A DNA stretch of 29,908 nt. Source: Actinomycetes bacterium. GTDB lineage: Bacteria; Actinomycetota; Coriobacteriia; Coriobacteriales; JAEZZM01. Positions 1-9,231 of the stretch are shown piece after piece. How positions within the stretch are numbered: the stretch's first letter is position 1; every line of letters begins with the position of its first letter. The notes under the pieces are model-generated. The model saw only the letters and a list, made by a program, of their open reading frames with translations. It was not told where the DNA came from and did no database searches. The stretch is taken from NCBI GenBank assembly GCA_023418575.1, contig JAEZZM010000014.1, forward strand, positions 1 to 29,908, written 5' to 3'. Made by a program: the position numbers and the translations under genes.

Positions 1-2480
1 GGCTCTGTGCCTGGATCTGGTGTTACTTCCTTTTTGATACGCTTAATTTTTACCTCTATTACCTTATTAGCGGTAAGTGACTCTGGCTCTAAAGCCTTGA
101 GTGCTTCTGGATCAACCAAGCTATAAGTAATATCCTCACTTGGGCTTGTTGGAGCCGCAGGTACTGTGTAGCTTTCTTTGTAGCGAACTTCCACAAGCTT
201 ATCAGCAAGAGCCGTCTTTTCTTCATCTGAAAGCTCAGCTTCAGGAACAGGAGCTCCCTCTTCATCAACAGGCATAAAGCGATAAGTAAGCTGAGATTTT
301 TTACCTCTAATCTTAAGTTCTTGGGTACTACCTGGTGTAGCGCTAAGCTTATCGTTTTGGCCTTCTACCAACTCATAGTGCTCAGGCAGATGCGCAGTAT
401 CAAACTCAATATTTTGTTTCTGGGAAGGTTTTGTTGTAACAGGTACCTCTTTTAGCTCACCTTCCACATCAGAGATAAGCTTAAACGTGGTTGTTACCTC
501 AAGAGCGCTACGCCTAAGCCTAATCTTAATAGTCTTATCCTTAGTTAAGGTATCTGGGGCAAGAGCTACAAGATCCTCAGGATTTTCTACTTGATACGAA
601 AAGTCCTCATTTGGGCTTGTTGGAGCTGTAGGTGCTGTATAGCTTTCCTTGTAGCGAGCCTTAATATTTTGATCAGCGAGAAGAGCTTTTTCCTTATCGT
701 CAAGTTGATCTAGAGAGACCGTTGCACCTGTTTCATCAACAATCTCATACTGGTAGTTAAGGCTTACCTCTTTACCCCGAATCCTGAGTTCTTGTGTGCT
801 TCCTGGCTCTGCCTCTAGTTTTTCATTTTGACCATCAACAAGCTCATAATACTGCGGAAGCTGATTGAGATCTAAAACAATGGCCTCATGCTCTGACTCT
901 TCTGAGCTGCGCTCTATCTCCTTAATAAGATTACCTTCAGCATCTAAAAGCTTAAAGGTAGTAATTACTTCTTTTTCAGGTTGAGGCTGCTCAGGATCTG
1001 GTTTGGGATCTGGAACAGGGTCTGGATCTACAGGTGTTGGATTTGGATTGGGGTTTGGAGCTGGAACTGGCTGCTCTGTTTTAACGCGCTCTATCCTCAG
1101 CTCTATTAGCTTATCTTCTATTAAGCTTTCAGGAGCAAGGGCTTTTAGTGCTTCTGTATTTAAGACTTTATAAGTGATGTCTTCACTAGGGCTTACAGGA
1201 GCATTGGGAGCGGTATAAGCTTCTCTATAGTGAACCTCAATTACCTGATCTTTAAAGAGCTCTTTTTCTTGCTCTGTAAGCTCATCAGTAGAAACTGTAA
1301 CACCTTTATCGTTTACCACAACAAAGCGATAAGTAAGATTAGATTTTTTACCTCTAATCTTGAGTTCTTGGGTAGTTCCAGGCTGAACGCTTAACTTATT
1401 ATCTTGGCCATCTACCAACTCATAGTGCTGTGGCAATTGAACAGTATCAAACTCTACATTCTCTTTTTGAGAAGGCTTTGTTGTAACACTTAGCTCTTTT
1501 AATTCACCCTCTATATCTGAAACAAGCTTAAAGACAGTCTTTACCTCAATTGGGCTACGTCTGAGCCTAATATTAATAGTCTTATCCTCAATTAAGGTAT
1601 CTGGAGCAAGAGCTACAAGAGCCTCAGGATTTTCTACTTGATAAGCAAAATCCTGATTTGGGCTTGCAGGGGCTGTAGGAGCCGTGTAACTTTCCTTGTA
1701 GCGAACTTCCACCAGCTTGTCAGCGAGAACACGCTTCTCTTCATCTGAAAGCTGCGCCAAGTCTACAGCTGCACCCTTATCGTCCAAAACAACAAAACTA
1801 TAGGTAAGAGTAGACTTCTTACCTCTAATCTTTAAATCTTGAGTAGTTCCTGGCTTAATGCGTAAAGCATCTTCCTGACCATCTACCAGCTCATAATGCT
1901 CAGGCAATTGAGTTGTATCAAAGACAATGGGCTCTGTTTGAGAAGGCTTAGTACTAAACTTAAGCTCTTTTAAGAGGCCGTCTGCGTCAGAAAGCAGCCT
2001 AAAAGCGCTCTTTACCTCAATGGCACTGCGCTTCACCTTAACATCAATACGCTTATCTTCGGTAATTTCATCTGGTGATAAGGGCTGTGGTTTATCGCCA
2101 TCAAAATACTCATAGTTGTAATCAACATTTGGGCTTTGAGCTAAATCTGCTATCTGATACGTCTCTTTGTAGCGAGCTGTAATCACTTGATCTGCAAGGG
2201 CACTTTTTTCTTGCTCTGTCAGATCTTCGGCTGGAACAGGAGCTCCTGACTCGTCAAGCACAGTATAGTGATAGGTAAGCTTGAACTCCTTGCCTCTTAC
2301 TTGAATTTCTTTTTGAGAACCTTCTGTCCAGTTGGAAAAGTCCCCAGAAACAAACTCATAAAGATTGGGGGCATAAGAAGCGGGTTGCAAGGCCTGTAGC
2401 TCTTCTTGAGTTAAAGCAATATGCTGCGTATCTAGAACTTCACCCTGCATATTTTTAACAACTAATGTACTTGGTTCAAC
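1..2480 (-). repeat. Array of five 157-residue repeats with proline-rich spacers
   Basis: A conserved RGKK/RGKE anchor lies at codons starting near 2294, 1823, 1352, 776 and 305. Spacings are 471, 471, 576 and 471 bases, so exactly 157 codons except for one 192-codon step. The extra 35 codons are a Pro/Asn/Asp-rich linker (PNPNPNPTPVDPDP type, about 970-1080). A second proline-rich stretch (PDPGTEP) begins at 1-30, so the layout is three repeats, linker, two repeats, linker. Each unit contains YKESYTAP, SPNEDF, ELVDGQ, PGTTQELKIRGKK and LADQ-type blocks. The first unit is the most divergent. I do not recognise the repeat family; it has the look of a stalk domain such as MucBP-like modules. 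Confidence 0.85.
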
Positions 2481-4109
2481 AAAGTGAATGCGTCTTAATA
2501 AGAAATCCTGATGTCCTTCAGAAGAGATATCTCCGCGCCAACCTTGGTTAAAGCTGCCAACATTGTTGTATTTACTTTCAAAAAATGAGCGAGAAGAATG
2601 CCCTCTGTCAGAATTTTGCAAGGTAGTTGCCCCATCTGGAGCTCCAGTAATATTTGAAACGCTATCATTAGCAACGCGATAATTCTTAATATTAAAATGC
2701 TTGTTAATAAGATCAACTACTTTGGAGTATTCCATGGTATATGGAGCTAGAAAACTTGCGGGAACACGTGGAGAATTGAAGGTCCAAGCTCCTTTTATTG
2801 CTTTGTTATTATGCTTATTTGCGTCCCAGTATAAGAGATTTTCCTTAGTATAGCCGTTGGTCATATCAGCGTATTCTGCACCAATACTGCGGGCCAAGAA
2901 AATTTGTGTCAGATAGCCTCCCAAAGAATGACCTGTTACATATAAGTTCTTGATATCTTTTCTTGCGTTAAGCTCATCGGCAACACGTTGCGCATTTGTA
3001 GCCTGGTCAGGCCATTGTCCAAGACCAAGTTTGGCATCTGCCTTTACGTCCGAACTTCCAGCGGTACCTCTAATAGCTAAAAGGTAAGTTCCCTCTTCTA
3101 ATATGGGCAATGTTTTATTTGAAATCTTAAACAAAGCCGCATCAAAACCACTATGGGGGTCATGATAGGTCTTCTCAAGCTCCCAATAGGGGGCCCATTC
3201 ATTTTGAATAAGGCGATACTCTGCTCTACCTGTAGTCTCACTTTTACCGCGGTACAGCTCCTCATCTGTTAAGGGCTTAGTATTATCTAAAACTCTGCGA
3301 ATATAATCATCTTCTCTGTAAACGAGCTCTTGACCAAAAATACCATCTCTATCACTAATATCCCAGCTCAGTGGCCTAGCGTCTTCATTATCGGGAATGC
3401 CATCACCATCAGTGTCTCTAAAGAGCGGATGTGTTTTATATTTGAGATACTTTTTACCATCTTTGGTATACGTGAAGATCTCATCTTTATTAGGGATACC
3501 GTCACCATCATCATCGGCATCAGGATCTAAAACTGCATATTTATATAAGAGTGTATCAGTTGTGCCATCTTCAAAGCTGAGCAAGCCCTTTTTAATGTCC
3601 TCAGCATCCTGCGCACTGAGCGGAGTAAGCTCTTCATCCTGCTCTGCGTTTGCAGCAGAATCTGCAGCAGCGCGCTCGGTGACAGCACCTGCAGCGGTGG
3701 CGCTCTCGGAAGTTGCGGCGGCACGCTCAGCAGCACGCTCGCTGACAGCACCTGCAGCGGTGGCACGTTCAGCAGTTGCTGTGGCACGCTCAGAACTTGC
3801 TGAACTATCAGCAGTAAATGCGTTTACACCTTGAACTGCAGCTGTTTTATCGGCCGATAAACCCGCTTCCTCATTAATCACGCTGTTTGAAGTATTAAGT
3901 GAGCGGCCATCAACTGATCTTAGCTCTTGAGCAGTATGAGCAGTGTTAAGCTCTATCCCAGCCGTCTCCTCTGCAAGCGCATTAGAACTAAGAGGGCTTG
4001 CTAGTCCAAGACCAGCAAAAGCCGTTGCCACAGAAGCTACAACTAAGGCTTTGCGCATATTACTAGATACTTGAAATGCTTTAAATTGCTCATGCGATGC
4101 TTTATGCAT
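1..4109 (-). CDS. Giant secreted surface protein with lipase-like domain and 157-residue repeats (C-terminus outside window)
   Basis: At least 1369 codons are open with no stop down to the left edge. A signal peptide covers residues 1-46 (Arg-Lys, then a hydrophobic run from A21, cleavage near ALA/EE). An Ala/Glu/Arg-rich segment follows at about 107-157. Two Asp-rich TSP3-like calcium loops follow (DDDGDGIPNKDE near 200, DTDGDGIPDNED near 235). An alpha/beta-hydrolase domain has GHSLGGY with Ser395 as likely nucleophile, ND-x-V with Asp482, and His504 or His533 as possible third residue; this resembles class 3 lipase/DUF2974 (Mbeg1-like) proteins. From about 545 onward lies a repeat array with proline-rich linkers. 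Start: ATG 4109 has a weak AAGAAAG upstream; Met18 (4058) would give a conventional signal peptide but has no visible ribosome site. A cell-wall anchor is expected downstream but not seen. Likely role: adhesion plus lipid or ester hydrolysis, inferred. Confidence 0.85.
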   Translation of the reverse strand, partial: MHKASHEQFKAFQVSSNMRKALVVASVATAFAGLGLASPLSSNALAEETAGIELNTAHTAQELRSVDGRSLNTSNSVINEEAGLSADKTAAVQGVNAFTADSSASSERATATAERATAAGAVSERAAERAAATSESATAAGAVTERAAADSAANAEQDEELTPLSAQDAEDIKKGLLSFEDGTTDTLLYKYAVLDPDADDDGDGIPNKDEIFTYTKDGKKYLKYKTHPLFRDTDGDGIPDNEDARPLSWDISDRDGIFGQELVYREDDYIRRVLDNTKPLTDEELYRGKSETTGRAEYRLIQNEWAPYWELEKTYHDPHSGFDAALFKISNKTLPILEEGTYLLAIRGTAGSSDVKADAKLGLGQWPDQATNAQRVADELNARKDIKNLYVTGHSLGGYLTQIFLARSIGAEYADMTNGYTKENLLYWDANKHNNKAIKGAWTFNSPRVPASFLAPYTMEYSKVVDLINKHFNIKNYRVANDSVSNITGAPDGATTLQNSDRGHSSRSFFESKYNNVGSFNQGWRGDISSEGHQDFLLRRIHFVEPSTLVVKNMQGEVLDTQHIALTQEELQALQPASYAPNLYEFVSGDFSNWTEGSQKEIQVRGKEFKLTYHYTVLDESGAPVPAEDLTEQEKSALADQVITARYKETYQIADLAQSPNVDYNYEYFDGDKPQPLSPDEITEDKRIDVKVKRSAIEVKSAFRLLSDADGLLKELKFSTKPSQTEPIVFDTTQLPEHYELVDGQEDALRIKPGTTQDLKIRGKKSTLTYSFVVLDDKGAAVDLAQLSDEEKRVLADKLVEVRYKESYTAPTAPASPNQDFAYQVENPEALVALAPDTLIEDKTINIRLRRSPIEVKTVFKLVSDIEGELKELSVTTKPSQKENVEFDTVQLPQHYELVDGQDNKLSVQPGTTQELKIRGKKSNLTYRFVVVNDKGVTVSTDELTEQEKELFKDQVIEVHYREAYTAPNAPVSPSEDITYKVLNTEALKALAPESLIEDKLIELRIERVKTEQPVPAPNPNPNPTPVDPDPVPDPKPDPEQPQPEKEVITTFKLLDAEGNLIKEIERSSEESEHEAIVLDLNQLPQYYELVDGQNEKLEAEPGSTQELRIRGKEVSLNYQYEIVDETGATVSLDQLDDKEKALLADQNIKARYKESYTAPTAPTSPNEDFSYQVENPEDLVALAPDTLTKDKTIKIRLRRSALEVTTTFKLISDVEGELKEVPVTTKPSQKQNIEFDTAHLPEHYELVEGQNDKLSATPGSTQELKIRGKKSQLTYRFMPVDEEGAPVPEAELSDEEKTALADKLVEVRYKESYTVPAAPTSPSEDITYSLVDPEALKALEPESLTANKVIEVKIKRIKKEVTPDPGTE

Positions 4110-4147
4110 AGTGCCACGATTCTTTCTTGTTTCTTATATATGCTGCA

Positions 4148-4222
4148 CCCATATAAACGAGGCCCATATAAAGCGATAACTAACAATAGTGTCTAACTAG
4201 TTTTAGCAAGTATTTCATTATA
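4148..4222 (-). promoter_or_regulatory. Leader of the surface protein gene: possible promoter and a 10-bp direct repeat
   Basis: On the minus strand a TATAAT box lies at 4217-4222 with no good -35 at 16-18 bases. Between it and the start codon, CCCATATAAA (plus strand) occurs at 4148-4157 and again at 4163-4172, a period of 15 bases. A regulator site is possible but unproved. The rest of the gap 4110-4367 holds only a 14-base palindrome (4344-4357) after pth, too tight a loop for a convincing terminator. Confidence 0.35.
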
Positions 4223-4367
4223 TGACGGCACACAAAACTTAGATAGTATATCTGCAACTCTTTAGCCTCTAACCTTAAAATCTCCTTGCTAGCTAATACT
4301 CATTTCTAGATATACTTATTAACAAAAATGCCTTAGTTTTCTTTAATCTCAAGATTACTTAGCTGTA

Positions 4368-4964
4368 TCAATTTTGGGCATTCATCATATTTCTAGCACG
4401 CTCAAGACCCTCGTGAAGCAAAGCCTTAACACAAGCCAAACCCTTATCGCAGGCCAAAGCAAAATCTAGCTGCTCTTCACCCTTGGGGCTACGCAAGACA
4501 AAATCTGAAACTGGCATTCTTCCCGGAGGCCTACCAATCCCAACGCGCACTCTTACAAAATCCTTGCTTTGACACTTATCAATAATGGAGCGCAAACCAT
4601 TGTGTCCTGCATGGCCTCCGCCCATTTTAATACGTGCACTACCAGCTGAAATATCAAGCTCATCATGAATAACTACACTTTGTGATAAACCAAAGGCATA
4701 GCTATCCAAAAGCTTTTTCATAGGACCGCCAGATAGGTTCATATATGACTGCGGCTTTGCTAAGACCACAAGCCTACCCTCATACAAAGCCTCAGCCACC
4801 AATGAGCCACAGGTCTGCTTCCAGTAGCTTACCCCTAGCTCCTGAGCCAGGGCATCAATCACCAAAAAACCTGCGTTATGTCTAGTGCAAGCATACTCAG
4901 GGCCTGGATTACCCAGGCCCACTATCAAACTAAAATTTGTATCTTCTTTTTTCATCATATTCAC
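4368..4964 (-). CDS. pth: Peptidyl-tRNA hydrolase
   Basis: Cleaves the ester bond of peptidyl-tRNAs released from stalled ribosomes, recycling tRNA in the cytosol. The 198-residue product is full length. Family motifs: VGLGNPGPEY (15-24), catalytic His29 in CTRHNAGF, Asn76 in SYMNLSG, Asp101 in HDELD, then the glycine-rich KMGGGHAGHNGLRSI and RVRVGIGRP near the C-terminus. The longest frame begins at GTG 4964; ATG 4958 or 4955, two and three codons in, are equally possible, and none has a strong ribosome site. It lies 39 bases downstream of prs. The order glmU-prs-pth is common in Gram-positive bacteria, so these are probably one transcript. Confidence 0.96.
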   Translation of the reverse strand: MNMMKKEDTNFSLIVGLGNPGPEYACTRHNAGFLVIDALAQELGVSYWKQTCGSLVAEALYEGRLVVLAKPQSYMNLSGGPMKKLLDSYAFGLSQSVVIHDELDISAGSARIKMGGGHAGHNGLRSIIDKCQSKDFVRVRVGIGRPPGRMPVSDFVLRSPKGEEQLDFALACDKGLACVKALLHEGLERARNMMNAQN

Positions 4965-5003
4965 AGGTACAAACCACAGTATAAAAAACCACAGTGCAAA
5001 GAA

Positions 5004-5972
5004 CTACAGTGCAAAGTTAGGATCAAAGAGATCTGACACCGATTTGTCATTAAATACATTGCTAATAGCTTGAGCAAAAAGCGGAGCTACAGAGATGACC
5101 TTGATCTTTTCAATGCGCTTTTCTTGAGGTACAGGAACAGCATCTGTAACAACCACCTCTTTAATATCTGCACCCTCAATACGCTCAATTGCTGGCCCAG
5201 AAAGCAAGCCATGGGTGGCTGATACATAAATATCGCCCGCACCCATCTCTTTAAGAGCTTTTACACCTGCAATAATAGAACCCGCTGTGTCTATCATATC
5301 GTCATTAATAATGCAGGTTTTACCCTTAACATCACCAATAACGCTGGTTATTTCTGCAACATTGTGCTGAGGCCTACCTTTATGCATAATGGCAATAGAG
5401 CAGTCGATAAGATCGGCCAGTTTTTTAGCAGCCTTTGCGCGGCCCATATCAGGAGAAACCACCACCAGCTCATCGTGATTAAAGCCCTTGGCTTTAAAGT
5501 AATCTGCAAAAAGAGAAAGAGCTGTTAAATGGTTTACGGGAATGTCAAAAAAGCCTTGAATCTGACCCTGGTGCAAGTCAATAGTAATAATGCGGTCAAT
5601 ACCAGCAGCCTCATATAAATTAGCCACCAATTTTGCGGTAATAGGTTCACGAGCTGCTGATTTTTTATCTTGACGAGCATAACCATAGTGAGTAAGAACT
5701 GCCGTCACAGAACGAGCACTGGCACGCTTTGCAGCATCTGCCATAATAAGAAGCTCCATAAGGGCATCGTTAACTTCGCCAGACACTGACTGCATCAAAT
5801 AGACGCTATCGCCACGAACGCTTTCATTGTAGCGCGCATAAATCTCGCCATTTGCAAATTTCTCGAGGCGTATATCGCCCAAAGGAATTCCCAAAATCTT
5901 AGAGACCGACTCTGCAAGTTCAACATTTACCGTTCCGGTAAAAAGCATAAGTTTTTTCTCTACTACTGACAT
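5004..5972 (-). CDS. prs: Ribose-phosphate pyrophosphokinase (PRPP synthetase)
   Basis: Makes PRPP from ribose 5-phosphate and ATP for purine, pyrimidine, NAD, His and Trp synthesis. The 322 residues match class I enzymes. Visible motifs: FANGEIYARYNESVRG (39-54), RQDKKSAAREPI (100-111) in the ATP region, IDLHQGQIQGFFDIP (131-145) with the Mg-binding His134, VVSPDMGRAK (171-180), and the PRPP loop NDDMIDTAGS (223-232). Start ATG 5972 has GGGGAG four bases upstream. It lies between glmU and pth in the common gene order. No unusual features. Confidence 0.97.
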   Translation of the reverse strand: MSVVEKKLMLFTGTVNVELAESVSKILGIPLGDIRLEKFANGEIYARYNESVRGDSVYLMQSVSGEVNDALMELLIMADAAKRASARSVTAVLTHYGYARQDKKSAAREPITAKLVANLYEAAGIDRIITIDLHQGQIQGFFDIPVNHLTALSLFADYFKAKGFNHDELVVVSPDMGRAKAAKKLADLIDCSIAIMHKGRPQHNVAEITSVIGDVKGKTCIINDDMIDTAGSIIAGVKALKEMGAGDIYVSATHGLLSGPAIERIEGADIKEVVVTDAVPVPQEKRIEKIKVISVAPLFAQAISNVFNDKSVSDLFDPNFAL

Positions 5973-6060
5973 CTGACTCCCCTAGTTGCTCTAATGCCTG
6001 CCGTGCTTGTTCTAGCTATCTTGGCTTAAAAACTTGCCTAAAAGCACCTTACCTCTAACC

Positions 6061-6066
6061 ATTGTA
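6061..6066 (-). promoter_or_regulatory. Possible -10 box upstream of prs
   Basis: TACAAT on the minus strand in the 133-base glmU-prs gap, preceded 16 bases earlier only by a poor -35 (TTTTTA). It would give prs-pth an internal promoter with a leader of about 80 bases. Weak case. Confidence 0.3.
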
Positions 6067-6105
6067 ACTTTTTTTATGCCGATAAAAACGGAGATCTCAC
6101 CCTCA

Positions 6106-7551
6106 TCATGAATCTTTGCGATAATTTGCTATCTCCTCTTGCTTGGCGCGCGCTATACCCAAGGCCTTATCGGAAACATCATGAGTGATAGTAGAGCCCG
6201 CCCCGGTCACAGAATATGCTCCAAGACGCACGGGGGCAACAAGCATGGTATCGCTTCCTACAAAGGCATGGTCTCCAATTTCTGTTCTATGCTTGTTTTT
6301 ACCATCATAATTGCAGGTAATACTACCCGCTCCAATATTAACCTCTTTGCCAATTATTGCATCACCCATATATGATAAATGCGGAACTTTAGAGCCGGGG
6401 CCAACTTGCGTATTTTTAAGCTCAACATGGCAACCAGCCTTTGAGGCAGTTTGCATATGCGTACCAGGCCTAATATAGGCACGAGGTCCCACCGAGACTT
6501 CATCTTCAAGCTGAGCGCTGCGCACTATACTTTCTTCAATATGACAAGCTCGTCCCACACTGGAGTTAGAGATCTGCGTGTTTGGCCCTATAATGCAATC
6601 CTCAGCAAGAGAGCTTTGTCCACTAAGAAAGGTCATTGGATACAAAAAGCTATCAGCACCAATTCTCACCTGGGGCTCAATCCACACTGTCTGGGGATCC
6701 AGCATGCTTACTCCTTGAGCCATATGATAAGCATTTATACGCTTTTGCATAACAGCGGTGGCTTGAGCAAGCTGCTCTCTAGAATTAACCCCAAGCGCTT
6801 CCTGAGGATCTTGGCACGAGAGCGCGTCTAAGGCATATCCTTTTTGGCTTAAGTAAGCTATTACATCAGTAAGATAATACTCCCCTTGTGCATTATTGGG
6901 CTTTAAGCTAGGTAAAGCCGATAAGAGCGCCTCCTTATCAAAGCAGTACACACCAGAGTTGCACTCAGTTACTTGTGCCTGCTCTTGTGTGCAATCTTTT
7001 TGCTCAATAATAGCCTGGACCAAGCCTGAATCTGTCCTGATAATGCGACCATATCCATAAGGATTCTCTGGATAAAAACTAAGTAATGCTGCTGCAAGCT
7101 TTTTTGACTGCTGTAAGTTTATGAGATCAGCTATACTTTGGGGAAGAAGCAAGGGGCTGTCTCCAGATATTACTAATACAGATTGAGCTGTGCTTGCTTT
7201 TAGTGTATCTTGAGCAACAATAAGGGCATGACCTGTTCCTTTTCTTTCAGTTTGAAGGATTACTTGAGCTTTGTTTTGCTTACATTCTTTAGCTTCTTGA
7301 TCAAGCAGGGCTTCAACCTCATGAGCTTGTCTACCCAAAATTGCCAATACCTCACTGCAGCCTACCGACCATAAGGTTCTAGCCACCCATGAAACTAGAG
7401 GCCTTCCCAAAATTGAATGACATACCTTGGGGCGCTTGGACTTCATCCTAGTACCCTCACCAGCTGCAAGGATCACAGCTAAACAAGATGCGGGTTTATC
7501 GGATAAAAGCAAAGCCTCATCATAGCTTTTTGGCTGCTTTGTTATGTCCAT
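6106..7551 (-). CDS. glmU: Bifunctional UDP-GlcNAc pyrophosphorylase / GlcN-1-P acetyltransferase
   Basis: Makes UDP-GlcNAc for peptidoglycan: the C-terminal half acetylates glucosamine 1-phosphate and the N-terminal half uridylates it. The 481 residues hold the nucleotidyltransferase signature LAAGEGTRMKS (28-38), QTERKGTGHA (100-109) and the metal-site SGDSPLL (129-135). From about 270 there is a left-handed beta-helix with hexapeptide repeats, including ITCNYDGKNKHRT and GSDTMLVAP (431-439). About 20 extra N-terminal residues precede the usual start. Start ATG 7551 has AAAGGAT upstream. First of glmU-prs-pth; truA lies 85 bases upstream. Confidence 0.96.
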   Translation of the reverse strand: MDITKQPKSYDEALLLSDKPASCLAVILAAGEGTRMKSKRPKVCHSILGRPLVSWVARTLWSVGCSEVLAILGRQAHEVEALLDQEAKECKQNKAQVILQTERKGTGHALIVAQDTLKASTAQSVLVISGDSPLLLPQSIADLINLQQSKKLAAALLSFYPENPYGYGRIIRTDSGLVQAIIEQKDCTQEQAQVTECNSGVYCFDKEALLSALPSLKPNNAQGEYYLTDVIAYLSQKGYALDALSCQDPQEALGVNSREQLAQATAVMQKRINAYHMAQGVSMLDPQTVWIEPQVRIGADSFLYPMTFLSGQSSLAEDCIIGPNTQISNSSVGRACHIEESIVRSAQLEDEVSVGPRAYIRPGTHMQTASKAGCHVELKNTQVGPGSKVPHLSYMGDAIIGKEVNIGAGSITCNYDGKNKHRTEIGDHAFVGSDTMLVAPVRLGAYSVTGAGSTITHDVSDKALGIARAKQEEIANYRKDS

Positions 7552-7636
7552 AAGTATCCTTTCAACATGGCTAGCGCTCTAAAATACTCTTTACTCTCAA
7601 GCTTAGCTTGTAGCTGCACTCTTTGTAACAGCCATA

Positions 7637-8488
7637 CTACAGTAGTTTGGTGAGATCACCCTCTCTATAGGCAAGCTGCCAGAGGCATAATCCCTTAGCA
7701 GGAGCATTGGGTCCTGCGGCAGATCTGTCCTTAGCCGCAAGGACCTCTTGTATCCAAGCAGGGTCTCTGTGTCCTGCTCCTATTTCAATTAGACTTCCCA
7801 TAATAGTGCGCACCATAGAGTGTAAAAAAGCGGTAGCCTTTATTTCCAAGCATAAGGTCTTCTCTCCCAGAAGCTCCTCCTCAAAAAGCTCAAGGTCCAA
7901 AATAGTTCTGCGGGTATTTTTACCTTGGGCTGATCGGCTTTTACAAAAGGAAGCAAAATCATGCTCTCCTCTTAAATATACAAGAGCCTCTTGCATAGCT
8001 TTTGTATTAAGCTCTCGCTTTTCCCAGGTAACAAACTCCTCTGCCAAACAGGGTTTACATGCACCGATTTTTAATCGATACCTATAGAGCCTCCAAAGCG
8101 CAGAGAAGCGAGATGAAAAGTCGTCATGAGCTTGATATATAGCTCTAATGGTGATATTTGAACTTAAAAGTGCATTAAGGGATTTTAGAAGCCTAAGCGC
8201 AAACCTTTTGGGATCTTTTACTAACTCAAGCTCTTCTGTTTCATCGAGCGTAAAATTTACAAACTGATCATAAGCATGAACGCCCGCATCCGTTCTTCCT
8301 GCACAAACAAGTTCTATAGTGCGCCTGAAAATAGTTGATAAGGCTGATTCAAGCTCAGCCTGAACAGTTGGTAGAACTTTGCCCTCATGGGCGCAGGTGG
8401 AGATAGTGTAAACATTATTATGGGGACGAGTTCGTGCAAAGCCGTGGTATCTCGTCCCCTTATAGGCAAGCTGTAAAACAAGCTGCAA
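7637..8488 (-). CDS. truA: tRNA pseudouridine synthase A
   Basis: Converts uridines 38-40 of the tRNA anticodon stem-loop to pseudouridine. The 283 residues contain YKGTRYHGFA (9-18) and catalytic Asp67 in CAGRTDAGVHA (62-72), then RYRLKI, HDFASFCKS and FLHSMVRTIMG motifs. A segment of about 18 residues (21-38) is inserted between YHGFA and the LPTVQAELE helix compared with E. coli TruA, and the Gln usual after the first motif is absent. The start is TTG 8488 with AAGGA six bases upstream. In many Gram-positives truA follows rplQ; here it lies between an accessory operon and glmU. Confidence 0.93.
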   Translation of the reverse strand: MQLVLQLAYKGTRYHGFARTRPHNNVYTISTCAHEGKVLPTVQAELESALSTIFRRTIELVCAGRTDAGVHAYDQFVNFTLDETEELELVKDPKRFALRLLKSLNALLSSNITIRAIYQAHDDFSSRFSALWRLYRYRLKIGACKPCLAEEFVTWEKRELNTKAMQEALVYLRGEHDFASFCKSRSAQGKNTRRTILDLELFEEELLGEKTLCLEIKATAFLHSMVRTIMGSLIEIGAGHRDPAWIQEVLAAKDRSAAGPNAPAKGLCLWQLAYREGDLTKLL

Positions 8489-8525
8489 GATTATTCCTTA
8501 ATGCTAGAATCCAGTATTACTAGCT

Positions 8526-9212
8526 TTATTTTACCTCAAGCATTTCTTTAGATATCTCATAATAATCTGCGTTTGGTGAAATGGTAAAGCCAAATTTTAA
8601 AGAATCTTCAACTTTTTCTTGAGGAACTGAATATAAGGATTGAAGATGCGCCGTTTGGCCTTTTGGCAGTTTTAAGTAGCCTTTTTCGCTCACTTTAAAT
8701 GAATCACCATCAATAAACTTGAAGCCAAGAGGTAGCGAAACGATTCCCCTACTGAGATCATTTGGAATTAAGTCTGCAACTCCTAGCAAGATGCTATCTT
8801 GTTCACCATCTCCAAGTAGATTTGCATCAATGTTTGTAAGAGTATAATCAAGAACAAAATTGATCCTGCCATTAGGATCAGGGCTACCCGGCTCACCATC
8901 GGTGAATTCTGGGCGCATCTTTAAAAAATCTGATGCAGAAACAGGAATAACTGATTGCAATTTTAGCTCAAGTTTTCCAGAAACTTGCGGCTTGAAATCA
9001 GGATTTTCTTTGTGCGATAGAATCTCCAGAGGGTCAAGACTAGAGTCATAAAGCGCTGGCTGACCTATCTCAACTTTTTCTTGCTTAATTTGAGATAAAG
9101 CGTCATAGTAATCTTTATTCTTAAAATAACCAATAGCAAAATAGGCTGCCACTAAAATAATAAGAGCTAGCACTACAGCAGCAATTACATAAGCTTTTTT
9201 AGTCTTCATCAT
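8526..9212 (-). CDS. Membrane-anchored extracytoplasmic protein, last gene of the ABC operon
   Basis: 228 residues. A short basic start (MMKTKK) and one transmembrane helix at about 7-30 leave about 195 residues outside the cell. The outer part contains NDLSRGIVSLPLGFKF, FVLDYTLTNID and QTAHLQSLYSVP, which read as a beta-rich, Ig-like fold; no catalytic motif or cysteine is seen. It lies 19 bases after the neighbouring single-helix protein, with which it shares topology, suggesting a partner pair or old duplication. I do not recognise the family with confidence; DUF5027/DUF5028-like proteins found near bacteriocin ABC genes are a guess. Possibly binds the secreted operon product or helps immunity. 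Confidence 0.8.
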   Translation of the reverse strand: MMKTKKAYVIAAVVLALIILVAAYFAIGYFKNKDYYDALSQIKQEKVEIGQPALYDSSLDPLEILSHKENPDFKPQVSGKLELKLQSVIPVSASDFLKMRPEFTDGEPGSPDPNGRINFVLDYTLTNIDANLLGDGEQDSILLGVADLIPNDLSRGIVSLPLGFKFIDGDSFKVSEKGYLKLPKGQTAHLQSLYSVPQEKVEDSLKFGFTISPNADYYEISKEMLEVK

Positions 9213-9231
9213 TTCTCTTTTCAGTTTAGTT

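Noticed and set aside
3397..3834. Plus-strand open frame rich in Ala and Ser opposite the surface protein
   Set aside because: It mirrors the Ala/Glu/Arg-rich coding segment of the minus-strand gene, whose signal peptide and domains are clear. No ribosome site or homologous look.
4344..4357. Terminator after pth
   Set aside because: The palindrome has a two-base loop and only a short, mixed run of A/T after it.
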